Origin: Lichenicola cladoniae
Lineage (GTDB): Bacteria > Pseudomonadota > Alphaproteobacteria > Acetobacterales > Acetobacteraceae
NCBI RefSeq assembly: GCF_013201075.1
Contig: NZ_CP053708.1
Location: 177,001 to 241,000, forward strand
Reading direction: 5' to 3'
Length of the DNA: 64,000 bases
Under the pieces are notes generated by a model, which was given only the letters and a program-made list of their open reading frames with translations, was not told the DNA's origin and did not search any database. Each line of letters starts with the position of its first letter. Position 1 is the first letter of the stretch. Made by a program: the position numbers and the translations under genes. Shown here one piece after another: positions 36,816 through 45,280 of the stretch.

Positions 36816-38060
36816 ACCACCAGGCTAGGAGGTCGGCTGCAGCGCGGCCATGTCACTCACGTGACGTTTATGCCGTTGGAACGTGATGCACCGCGGCGCG
36901 CGGATTACAGCACCGACCACCATTTCATATTGTTGCTCCGGTCATGACTGGGGGCCCGTCATACCGGACGATACATCCACGGCGACGCAGCGCCATGACA
37001 TGGTCGATGTCCGCTTCCGGAGGGGCGATCACGTTGAATTCGGCATCTGGCCTGACGTGGGATTTGGCACGTAACAGCATCAGGAGCGCGCCGTAGTCCC
37101 AGCATGCATGGGACCCACTGCTTGTGTCTTGATCCGGTTGCCGTTCAGATATCTGCCACATCCGTCTGCGCATTGCGTCCCCGGTCAACCTTGTTATTTC
37201 GAAGCACTATCTAAATTCTTGGACGACCTCAAGGGGTATGGTGGAAGCCGCCGGAAAGGGGCCTACCCGAGGCATGGCCGATCGCGGGCTGGCAGCTATT
37301 GGATGCCGGCTGGCGAACGCTGTCGTTGCCGAGAGACAGGGGACAGGCACCGGCCACTTCGGCCAAAGCAAGTGCTTGTCTTCCGGAACCTGTGGTCGGC
37401 CCGATCGGGAGCTACCGATCGCGGTCGCGCCGGACCGATAGGAAATCGACATGGCTGAACGAACGGCTCGATCCTGGCTTTTGCCATTCGCTGATATCGC
37501 TTCCGCGCGTTCAGTCAAATTATAAGCAAGTATGCGATGATCCGCTGAATGGAAATTTCAGTCCATAAAGGTGGGACCTGCGCAGCCGGACGGCCCAGAT
37601 AAAGTCCCTCACCACAGCCCTAGCCACAACGGAGCGTGGTTGAAGGCCGTTCCCCCGAGCCCTCCATCATCGGCGAAGGCCTTTGACGATATTATGTCGC
37701 ACAAGGTCGCGCAGATCATGGCCATTCCATCTACCACGACCCAGAACGGCCTGTGGATATCGAGGGCCAGTGTCAGCCGACATCGCAACACGCTCTTGGA
37801 TGAAGTTCGTCCGGCTAAGCGAGCCCTTCAAGCACGTAACGCACAATCTTCGCTCTCGCTCAAAAGAACAATCAGAACGACGTCGCGAGAACACGAAAGA
37901 CGGTCTTTTTGCAGTACGACAAACACATCGATATCACGGCTGCTCAGCCCGCATTCGCCGTGAGCGCCATTGACTGCTCCATGAAGAGCCCAGAATATTC
38001 AGACGAGCTTGGCATCTCGCATTCGGCTCAACGTATAACGGCGGCCTGGTCAGGCGAGCT
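36816..38060. other. 1.2-kb region without confident genes
   Basis: This stretch has many stops in all frames and several short overlapping open frames with no agreed strand. The only fragment with protein-like composition is the minus-strand frame listed at 36925-37188. A plus-strand frame ending at 37465-37525 (ending DIASARSVKL) might be another gene scrap. The interval reads as decayed DNA between two functional modules. Confidence 0.4.
36925..37188 (-). CDS. Hypothetical small ORF or gene fragment
   Basis: An 87-codon minus-strand frame whose C-terminal half (DYGALLMLLRAKSHV, DAEFNVIAPPEADIDHVMAL) has an amino-acid balance more like a folded protein than a random frame. No motif, signal peptide or membrane segment is seen and no family is recognised. 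It sits in a region of decay, so it may be a fragment of a longer lost gene. Confidence 0.22.
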   Translation of the reverse strand: MTGDAMRRRMWQISERQPDQDTSSGSHACWDYGALLMLLRAKSHVRPDAEFNVIAPPEADIDHVMALRRRGCIVRYDGPPVMTGATI

Positions 38061-38575
38061 ATGCTCCTTGCCGTTGCCCTCCTACTGGTAGCAGTAACGA
38101 CCGCAGCCGCGGCGGACGATCCGCTGCTTGTTGATGCGTCCGACCTTGCCGGAACCGTGGCCTTCAGAGTCCAGTGCGCCCGGCATGGTTATCGTCGTCG
38201 TGCGGGGTGACACCCACTCGGCCGCTCCGCCGCGTGAGATGCCCGGTGCGCCGGACGGATACAACCCTCGCACATGGCCGACGCAGACGGATCGTCGGGC
38301 CTGGCTGCCGGGCTACACGCTTTCCTCGGCGGCCCGCTCCCGTGCGTCATGCTGGTGGCACACGGTGCGCAGCTGGCTCCGCTCAGCATAATTGGTGGCG
38401 GAGCAGGGTTCATGAGCTACACGGCGTTCGCGCAGGGCAAGGGCGTCGGCGTGTTCATCGTGGTCAACCGGGTCGACTTCCCAATGTTGCCATCCTTACC
38501 GACGCGGCGAACAAACCGATCACCAGCTTGGTCACGCGCTGCGTTTTCAGCATAGTCAGGCGCTGCGGAGTGGCT
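38061..38575 (+). pseudogene. AmpH-like serine beta-lactamase-family protein, decayed
   Basis: Pieces of a penicillin-binding/AmpH-like protein lie in successive frames. A signal peptide and mature start (MLLAVALLLVAVTTAAAADD, then LLVDASDLAGTVAF) open the frame at 38061. PGMVIVVVRGDTHSA follows in another frame. SIIGGGAGFMSYTAFAQ with GVGVFIVVNRVDF, the C-terminal motif equivalent to AmpH GGGGGF...FVVVTR, is in a third, and LTDAANKPITSLV is in a fourth. The central catalytic region (S-x-x-K and Y-x-N blocks) is missing, so at least several hundred bases are deleted and the gene is dead. Confidence 0.6.
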
Positions 38576-39334
38576 GGTGTTCAAGGCATGTTTCAAGTCG
38601 GTCATGAAGATGGCCAACTAATTCTGCTTTGAATAACTGCTGCCCTTCCGACTTCGGTCCGATAGTAGGCATTGGGCCATCCGGCCCTTGTCCAGAGTCC
38701 GGGCGGCGTATGCCCTTACTCAAGTACATCGTCGCCGGAGGCGAACCCACGGACTGCAGGTCCGCGGCAAGGATCTTTCCAACAGAGGCGGCTGGCGAGA
38801 TGTCGTCGCTGGCCAGGAGCGCATTCGGATCTCTACCGTCACCCGAGGGAATCCCTCCCGGCAAATACCATCGACCGGTGGAAGGTCTTTCTTTGAGGTG
38901 CGCCCTTCAAAGGGTTGGCAGACTGTGCTAGTCGTCTGTCAAAGAGACCCGGAATTCGGGATCAGCGGTACTTGTAGTAATTGCAGTCATCTGATCGTTT
39001 GGAAGTCTCGGGAGGACATCCATGCCGACAACAAGAGGCCCCAAAACCCTCCGCGCCCAGCTCGCTGGCGACGATGTAGCGTTCGATGACTTCAGAACGA
39101 CCTGTCGATGGCCAGCTCGTGTCGGTCACAAGCCATCGAGAAAGCGAGGCAATTCCTCTTTACAGTTATTCCAGGTCCTCGAAAACAACTACTCTTTACG
39201 GGCAGTTGTTGAGTGGAAGTTCTCTCTAGAAAGCTCCGGACAGAGTGCCGCTGAAGGTGCGCGCGCTTCAAACCGCTTCACGGCCAGTCGCGTCGTTATG
39301 GCGGCCGAACGCAAGCGACCGGACCTTCGGTAAT
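38576..39334. other. Region without confident genes upstream of sugar ABC operon
   Basis: About 760 bases preceding the ABC transporter ATPase start. A plus-strand frame at 39022-39333 (103 codons) has GGGAGG upstream but no recognisable features and runs to the ATPase start. The promoter of the transporter operon should be here. No clear operator repeat was noticed. Confidence 0.4.
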
Positions 39335-40879
39335 ATGGCCACGAACGCCTCCGCTATCCTGCTGCAAGGCCGGAAGCTGTCCAAGCGATACGGGGCCGTC
39401 CAGGTCTTGTTCGATCTCTCCATTGAACTCCGCGCCGGCGAAGTCCACGCGCTGATCGGGGAGAATGGTGCGGGCAAGTCGACACTCATGAAAATCCTGT
39501 CCGGTTATCAGCTGCCAAATGGCGGCGAGATCATGCTCGGTGACCAGCCGCTTGTGTTCCCGTCGAGCGAGGCAGCGGAGAACGCCGGCATCGTGCTGAT
39601 CCACCAGGAGTTCAACCTGGCCGAGCAGCTCAGCGTCGAGGCGAACATCTTCCTGGGCCGCGAGATGAGGCGCGGCATGCTGCTCGATGTGAAAGCCATG
39701 CGCGCCCGCGCACGGGCCTTGCTCGCGGCCCTGGAAACCACGATCGACCCGGGAACGCGGGTCCAGGATCTTACCGTGCCCGACAAGCAAATGGTGGAGA
39801 TCGCCAAGGCGCTGGCGCGCGACGCACGCGTGCTGATCCTGGACGAACCGACGGCCGTACTGACGCCCAAGGAATCCCGTGTGCTGTTCCGCCAGATTGC
39901 GCGCCTGAAGGCGCAGGGGGTCGCAATTCTGTATACCTCGCACAAGCTCGACGAGGTAAGCGAGATCTCGGACACCATCACGGTGCTGCGGGATGGCCGA
40001 CACGTTATTACTGCGGCTGCGGAGACTTTCACCGAGAGCGACATGGCGCGCTACATGGTGGGTCGCGATCTTTCCAAGCTGTTCCCGCCGAAGGTCCCGG
40101 CGCCCGGCGCCGACCTGGTGCTGGAAGTCGAGGAGTTGTCGGTTCCGGGATACGTGACCGGCGCCAGCTTCCATCTGCGACGTGGCGAGATCCTCGGATT
40201 TGCGGGGCTCGTCGGCTCGGGCCGGACCGAACTCATGGAGGGGCTGATGGGTCTGCGCCCGGCTGCGGGCCGGGTACGGGTGATGGGCAAGCCCGTCCAT
40301 ATCCGCAGCCCGTCCGACGCGGCACGGCTGCGGCTTGCCTATCTCACCGAGGATCGCAAAGGCCGCGGATTGCTGCTGCGGAATTTGATGCGACCGAACC
40401 TCACGCTCCTGGCACTCAACCGTTTCGCGGGCATCCTGATCGATGAAGCTGCGGAAGATCGCGCGCTGGACCTCGCGATCCGGGAATTCGATATTCGCGC
40501 ACCAAGCCGGACGGTCGCCGTCGGTAATCTCTCGGGTGGAAACCAGCAGAAGCTTCTTCTGGCGAAAACCATGCTGATCGAGCCGGAGATCGTCATCATC
40601 GACGAGCCGACGCGCGGCATCGACATCGGCACCAAGCAGCAGATCTACGGCTTCATCCAGCGGCTTGCAGCCGCCGGCACGAGCGTCATCGTGATCTCGT
40701 CGGAGATGGGCGAGGTCATCGGTCTCAGCCATCGGGTGATGGTGATGCGCCTGGGCCGGATCACCGGCGAGCTTCAAGGTGACGCAATCGGGGAGGATGG
40801 CATTGTTCGCTACGCGATGGGGCTGGATGGCGTGAAAGCAGATCAACAGGCCGGGGGTGCACTGCATGTCTCACGCTGA
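39335..40879 (+). CDS. Sugar ABC transporter ATP-binding protein (RbsA/AraG-like)
   Basis: Double-ATPase subunit of a CUT2-type sugar importer, 514 residues. The first nucleotide-binding domain has Walker A GENGAGKST, a degenerate signature near VQDLTVPDKQMVEIAKAL, and Walker B VLILDEPTAVL. The second domain begins at about residue 260, has LVGSGRTE replacing a normal Walker A, signature NLSGGNQQK, and Walker B EIVIIDEPTRGID. This asymmetric pair is the RbsA hallmark. The ATG at 39335 fits the family start; 30 upstream in-frame codons do not. It overlaps the permease gene by 14 bases. The substrate is a mono-saccharide; arabinose or galactose would suit the neighbouring glycosidases (inference). 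Confidence 0.92.
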   Translation: MATNASAILLQGRKLSKRYGAVQVLFDLSIELRAGEVHALIGENGAGKSTLMKILSGYQLPNGGEIMLGDQPLVFPSSEAAENAGIVLIHQEFNLAEQLSVEANIFLGREMRRGMLLDVKAMRARARALLAALETTIDPGTRVQDLTVPDKQMVEIAKALARDARVLILDEPTAVLTPKESRVLFRQIARLKAQGVAILYTSHKLDEVSEISDTITVLRDGRHVITAAAETFTESDMARYMVGRDLSKLFPPKVPAPGADLVLEVEELSVPGYVTGASFHLRRGEILGFAGLVGSGRTELMEGLMGLRPAAGRVRVMGKPVHIRSPSDAARLRLAYLTEDRKGRGLLLRNLMRPNLTLLALNRFAGILIDEAAEDRALDLAIREFDIRAPSRTVAVGNLSGGNQQKLLLAKTMLIEPEIVIIDEPTRGIDIGTKQQIYGFIQRLAAAGTSVIVISSEMGEVIGLSHRVMVMRLGRITGELQGDAIGEDGIVRYAMGLDGVKADQQAGGALHVSR

Positions 40880-41879
40880 CGCCATCGTAGCTGGAACGGC
40901 GCCCCCGCCGCATCGCTTCAGGCTCAACCTTCATCTGCTCGGCCCCCTCCTGGCGCTGATCCTGCTCCTCGTCCTTGGCGCCTCGCTCAACAGCCATTTT
41001 CTGAGTGTCGAGAATATCTCCAACGTACTGGCGCGATCGTCCTTCACCGGCATCATCGCGGTGGGTGCGACGTTCGTGATCACCTCGGGCGGCCTCGACC
41101 TTTCGGTAGGCTCGATGGCGGCTTTCCTCGCCGGCGTGATGATCATGGTGATCAATGCGTTGGTGCCGCAATTCGGGGTCGGCTGGCATGTGATCGTCAT
41201 CGGCATGGGGACGGGCCTGGCACTCGGCGCTCTGTCCGGTGTCGGCAACGGGCTCCTCGTGACGCGCGGGCGGATCGAGGCCTTCATTGTCACGCTCGGG
41301 ACCATGGGCGTCTTCCGCTCGCTGATCACCTTTCTCGCCAATGGCGGTACGCTGTCGCTCAACTTCGATGTGTCGGAAGCCTATCGCGCCGTCTATTATG
41401 GCGCGGTCGCCGGAATCCCGGTGCCGGTCATCGTGTTTGCAGTCGTGGCGATCCTGGGCGAGGTCGCCATGCGTCGCACGCCGTTCGGACGCCATTGCTC
41501 GGCAATCGGCTCGAACGAGCAGGTTGCTCGCTACTCCGCCATCCATGTCGACCGCGTGCGGCTGCTGACCTACGTGCTGCAGGGCGTTCTGGTGGCTGTA
41601 GCCACTCTGCTCTACGTGCCGCGTCTGGGTTCAGCCTCCAGCACGACCGGTGTGTTGTGGGAGCTGGAGGCGATCGCAGCGGTCATCATCGGCGGCACCA
41701 CGCTACGCGGCGGCTACGGCCGGGTCTGGGGGACGGTCATCGGGGTCGTGATCCTGAGTTTGATCGACAACATCCTCAACCTCACGAACGTCGTCAGCCC
41801 CTATCTCAACGGCGCCTTCCAGGGCGTCATCATCATTCTGGCGGTCCTGCTACAACGTAGCCGGGGCAAGAACCAGTAG
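40866..41879 (+). CDS. Sugar ABC transporter permease (RbsC-like)
   Basis: Inner-membrane permease of 337 residues with about nine to ten helices. The family-defining TFVITSGGLDLSVGSMAA lies near residue 70 and EAIAAVIIGGTTLRGGYGRV near 270. FGRHCSAIGSNEQVARYSAI is the conserved EAA-like cytoplasmic loop contacting the ATPase. The ATG at 40866 is preferred to a GTG three codons upstream. It is the middle gene of an ATPase-permease-binding protein operon. Confidence 0.92.
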   Translation: MSHADAIVAGTAPPPHRFRLNLHLLGPLLALILLLVLGASLNSHFLSVENISNVLARSSFTGIIAVGATFVITSGGLDLSVGSMAAFLAGVMIMVINALVPQFGVGWHVIVIGMGTGLALGALSGVGNGLLVTRGRIEAFIVTLGTMGVFRSLITFLANGGTLSLNFDVSEAYRAVYYGAVAGIPVPVIVFAVVAILGEVAMRRTPFGRHCSAIGSNEQVARYSAIHVDRVRLLTYVLQGVLVAVATLLYVPRLGSASSTTGVLWELEAIAAVIIGGTTLRGGYGRVWGTVIGVVILSLIDNILNLTNVVSPYLNGAFQGVIIILAVLLQRSRGKNQ

Positions 41880-41924
41880 GCAGAAGAAGCCCGAAGGGCT
41901 CATCATCACAGGGAGAATTCAATC

Positions 41925-42884
41925 ATGCGTCTTCGACAGTTTATCGCGGCTGTTGCCTGCGTGACAGCGCTGACCGGCGTCAACGTGCAGGCGTTCGCGC
42001 AGGAGAAGACCTATACCATCGGCGTCTCCGTGCCCTCCGCCGATCATGGCTGGACCGGCGGAGTGGATTATTTTGCGCAGCAGACCATCGCGTCGCTTGG
42101 CAAGACCTATCCCAACCTCAAGTTCGTGCTGGCGACTGCCGGAGATCCGGGCAAGCAGGCATCCGACCTCGAGGATATGCTCGCCACCCGCAACATCGAC
42201 GCCCTGGTGATTCTCCCCGGCGACCCGGACGCCCTGACATCCCCCATTCTACGAGTGAAGAAGGCCGGCAAGTTCGTCACGGTCGTTGACCGCAAGCTGT
42301 CACGGCCCGGGATCGAGGATCTGTATGTTGCCGGAGACAATCCTGGTCTTGGCCGAACGACAGGCGAATATTTCCTGTCACGCTTCCCCGACGGCGGCAA
42401 CATCGTCGTGCTGCGCGGCCTGCCGATCCCGATCGACAAGGAGCGGGTGGATGCATTCAATCAGGCGATCGCCGGCAGCAAGATCAAGGTGCTGGCCAGC
42501 AAGTTCGCGAACTGGAACCGGGATGACGGGTTCAAGGTGATGCAGGACTTTCTCTCCCGCTTTCCCAAGATCGATGCCGTGTGGACACAGGACGACGACA
42601 CCGCGATCGGCGCGATCGAGGCAATCAAGCAGGCTCACCGCACCGGTGAGATGTGGGTCGTGGGCGGAGCCGGCATGAAGCAGACCATCAAGCAGGTGAT
42701 GGACGGCAGCAAGCTGGTACCGATCGATGTTGGTTATGATCCAGGGATGATCGGCACGGCGATCGCGCTGACGGCTCTCAAGTTCGAGACCGGCTTGCCG
42801 GTCCGGGGAAGCTTCATCGTGCGGTCGCCGTTGATCACCCAATCGAATGCGGCCGAATATTACCACGCCGACTCGCCATACTGA
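41925..42884 (+). CDS. Periplasmic sugar-binding protein (RbsB-like)
   Basis: Solute-binding protein of 319 residues from the CUT2/peripla_BP_4 family. A signal peptide is cleaved near VQAFAQ-EKTYTIGVSV. The two-lobed fold is indicated by SADHGWTGGVDYFA, DALVILPGDPDALTSP, VTVVDRKLSR, WTQDDDTAIGAIEAI and a final lobe with YDPGMIGTAIALTAL. An AGGGAGA ribosome site precedes the ATG. Ligand identity cannot be fixed by eye; it is not a close match in memory to AraF, nor is it clearly ribose-specific. Last intact gene of the importer operon. Confidence 0.9.
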   Translation: MRLRQFIAAVACVTALTGVNVQAFAQEKTYTIGVSVPSADHGWTGGVDYFAQQTIASLGKTYPNLKFVLATAGDPGKQASDLEDMLATRNIDALVILPGDPDALTSPILRVKKAGKFVTVVDRKLSRPGIEDLYVAGDNPGLGRTTGEYFLSRFPDGGNIVVLRGLPIPIDKERVDAFNQAIAGSKIKVLASKFANWNRDDGFKVMQDFLSRFPKIDAVWTQDDDTAIGAIEAIKQAHRTGEMWVVGGAGMKQTIKQVMDGSKLVPIDVGYDPGMIGTAIALTALKFETGLPVRGSFIVRSPLITQSNAAEYYHADSPY

Positions 42885-42977
42885 CGTCACGGGTATTTCG
42901 GTTGTAGTTGCGGGAAGAACGGTCGGAGCGGCCCTACTGGCCCTCCGCCCGCCCGTTGCCCCATGGCTGTATCATAG

Positions 42978-43455
42978 CACTATGAAACCAACGAGGCCCC
43001 TTTTGGTGAGATTGCCGAGCATCTCGGGATCACGACAATCAGCATTTAATATCATTTCGGCAACAGGCAGGGCCTGGCCGACGAAGTAGTCAAAAACTAC
43101 ATCGTCGCTGCAAGGATATGCCATCTTTACATTTGGGAGCATCCCCGGGGCGGCTCGTACTAGCCTGGCGTCTTTCACGGACGCCGTTCACGACGGCATT
43201 CGTTCGGCAATCGACTGTGCCTGGCGACGAGGCGAGGTGCGCGACGATGCCCTGCCTGAGGATCTTGCATTCTTTATCATCAATGCCGTGAGCAGCTCTT
43301 CGGTGTTCACCCACGGGGCCGGTCAATTTCGCCGCTTGCGGCTTTTCTTAAAGACTTTCTCACGCGTAACACTGGCGGCCTATTCGCCGTCCGGCCCGAA
43401 GCAGGCAAGTGGCAACCGCGTGCCTCGAGGGCGATCCAACCAGAGCGAGCCTTAG
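42978..43455 (+). pseudogene. TetR-family regulator remnant
   Basis: The frame from 42978 encodes YETNEAPFGEIAEHLGIT, a TetR helix-turn-helix core. It meets an in-frame TAA at 43047-43049, then continues YHFGNRQGLADEVVKNYIVAA, the conserved post-helix segment of the family, before another stop at 43161. The ligand-binding half resumes in a different frame from about 43156 (FTDAVHDGIRSAIDCAWRRG, LPEDLAFFIINAVSS). The N-terminus before the recognition helix is also missing. A nonsense codon, a frameshift and 5' loss make this inactive. It lies directly after the sugar importer and may once have regulated it. Confidence 0.65.
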
Positions 43456-43465
43456 TCTGCCTTGT

Positions 43466-44176
43466 TCATCGAAGCTGAAGGCGCAGATCAACAAGGGTCT
43501 CGCGAATGTGCCCTTTGACAAGTTGATCCAGCCGGCGCAGGTCGCGCCTGATCCAGCAATCGAGAATTTCGCTGTGCTCCGCATTGGCCCGGCTGTTGCG
43601 TCCGTCCGGACGCAGATGCAGCCGGACGTAACGGTCGACGATCATGTTCAGGCGCTCGATCAAAGCGTAGGTAATCCGGCCGGCACCCGGCTGGATCAGC
43701 GCCATGTGGAAGATGCGGTTCTCGATGCCCTGGTCAGGGCTTCCTGCGTCCACCTTGGCGTTCAGCATTTTCAACGCTGCCTTGGCGGCATCGTGATCCG
43801 ATACCAGCGCGCACTGGCTGCCGCGTACCATCGCATCCGGCTCCAGCTTGAGACGCAGGGCGAAAACTTCCTCCGCTTCCTCGGCCGACAGCGAGGACAC
43901 CACGTAGCCGCGATTGGCGTAGGAGGTGACCAGCCCGAACTGTTCCAGGCGGGTCAGGGCCTCGCGCAGCGGGATCTTGCTGATGCCGAGTTCGCCGGCG
44001 ATGGCATCCTGGCGAATCGGCTCGCCCCCGGCCATGTCGCCCGACAGGATGCGGTCACGCACGACGTCGTACACGCGATCGGCGAGGGTTCGAACCTCGA
44101 TCGGCTTGAACGAAGCCGGTACGGTTCTGGTGGGGATGATGATCGTCGCTCCGGGCGCGTTCGCGGTGGAGGCCAT
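43466..44176 (-). CDS. GntR/FCD-family transcriptional regulator
   Basis: Repressor-type regulator of 236 residues. The N-terminal winged helix reads LADRVYDVVRDRILSGDMAGGEPIRQDAIAGELGISKIPLREALTRLEQFGLV, a textbook GntR domain (in segments around residues 28-80). The all-helical FCD ligand domain follows, with FALRLKLEPDAM, FHMALIQPGAG and HSEILDCWIRRD providing the metal-binding Asp/His positions. Its ATG overlaps the stop of the hydroxyproline epimerase gene (TAATG), so it is co-transcribed with the hydroxyproline genes and probably controls them in response to a pathway intermediate. Confidence 0.9.
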   Translation of the reverse strand: MASTANAPGATIIIPTRTVPASFKPIEVRTLADRVYDVVRDRILSGDMAGGEPIRQDAIAGELGISKIPLREALTRLEQFGLVTSYANRGYVVSSLSAEEAEEVFALRLKLEPDAMVRGSQCALVSDHDAAKAALKMLNAKVDAGSPDQGIENRIFHMALIQPGAGRITYALIERLNMIVDRYVRLHLRPDGRNSRANAEHSEILDCWIRRDLRRLDQLVKGHIRETLVDLRLQLR

Positions 44177-45192
44177 TATACGACCTGGAAGCCGCGCCAG
44201 AACAGGTCGTCGCGATCGATCCAGATGGTGTTGAAGCCGGTCGCCACCGCGGAGCCTTCGATCAGCGGCACGATCGCCTTCTGGCCGCCGATCTCGGTTT
44301 CCTCGGCGACAGTGCCGATGAAGCGGCTGTGGATGTAGCTCTCGTGGTGGAACGGCTTGCCGACCGGTAACCGGCCCTGGCTCCAGAGATGTGCCAGCCT
44401 GGCCGACGTGCCGGTGCCGCACGGGCTCCGGTCGATGGCCTTGTCCCCGTAGAACACCGCGTTGCGCCCGTGTGCGATATCATCACCGTCGATCCAGGGG
44501 TCGGCCCACAGCACGTGGCTGACGCCCGAGATGGTGGGATCGAGCGGATGCACCGGCGTCAGCTTCTCGCGCACCAGGGCACGGACCAGCGGGCTCAGCG
44601 ACAGCAGCCGTTCGGCCCCCATGGCATCGAGCCCCGTATACGCACCCGGGTAGGCTCCCTGGGGCTCGACGATGGCGTAGAAATTCCCGCCATAGGCGAC
44701 ATCAACCGTCAACGGCCCCAACCCGGGCACGTCGATCGAAATGCCGGTTGCGGCGACATAGGACGGCACGTTGCGGATCGTCACCGAAACCACCCGCCCG
44801 GCTTCCTCGCGGTAGCTGACCGAGATCAGCCCCGCCGGTACTTCCAGCAGCAGGCGGCCCGGCTCGCGTGGCTGCACCAGGCCATGTTCCAGGGCGAAGG
44901 TGACCATTCCGATGGTGCCGTGACCGCACATCGGCAGGCAGCCGCTGGTCTCGATGAACAGGATGCCGGCGTCGGTGTCCTCGCGGGTCGGCGGATACAG
45001 GAAGCCGCCGGACATCATGTCGTGGCCACGCGGCTCGAAGCACAGTCCGGTGCGGATCCAGTCGAACCGCGCCATGAAGTCCTGGCGTCGCTCGCTCATC
45101 GAGGCGCCGCGCAGCAGCGGCGCACCGCCCGCCACCAGCCGGACCGGGTTACCGGCGGTATGGCCGTCGATGCAGAAGAAGGTATGCCGCAT
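44176..45192 (-). CDS. 4-Hydroxyproline 2-epimerase (proline racemase family)
   Basis: Cofactor-independent epimerase of 338 residues converting trans-4-hydroxy-L-proline to cis-4-hydroxy-D-proline. Both catalytic cysteines are present: C89 in LPMCGHGTIG and C258 in RSPCGTGTSARLA. Keeping the second Cys distinguishes it from trans-3-hydroxyproline dehydratases, where Thr occurs. N-terminal IDGHTAGNPVRLVAGG is also typical. It is transcribed with the DapA-family gene (88 bases upstream) and the GntR gene (overlapping). It is the first committed step of the D-hydroxyproline route. Confidence 0.9.
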   Translation of the reverse strand: MRHTFFCIDGHTAGNPVRLVAGGAPLLRGASMSERRQDFMARFDWIRTGLCFEPRGHDMMSGGFLYPPTREDTDAGILFIETSGCLPMCGHGTIGMVTFALEHGLVQPREPGRLLLEVPAGLISVSYREEAGRVVSVTIRNVPSYVAATGISIDVPGLGPLTVDVAYGGNFYAIVEPQGAYPGAYTGLDAMGAERLLSLSPLVRALVREKLTPVHPLDPTISGVSHVLWADPWIDGDDIAHGRNAVFYGDKAIDRSPCGTGTSARLAHLWSQGRLPVGKPFHHESYIHSRFIGTVAEETEIGGQKAIVPLIEGSAVATGFNTIWIDRDDLFWRGFQVV

Positions 45193-45280
45193 GCTGTCCT
45201 CGATAAGCGCCCGGGGTGGGATGGCACCCGACAGGCGAGCCTATCCTGCCCCGGATCCTTGTCTTATGGCACCGGGGCGA

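Noticed and set aside
36852-36865. GTCAC-TCAC-GTGAC repeat as a defined operator
   Set aside because: Short arms, single occurrence noticed, and no regulator nearby; kept only as a remark on the phosphoesterase gene.
37571-37963. 130-codon plus-strand frame in the decayed zone
   Set aside because: Unstructured Ser/Pro/Arg composition, no ribosome site, and equally long competing frames on the other strand.
39296-40867. 523-codon minus-strand frame opposite the ABC ATPase
   Set aside because: Both Walker sites and signature motifs are on the plus strand; the antisense frame is low-complexity His/Arg/Asp.
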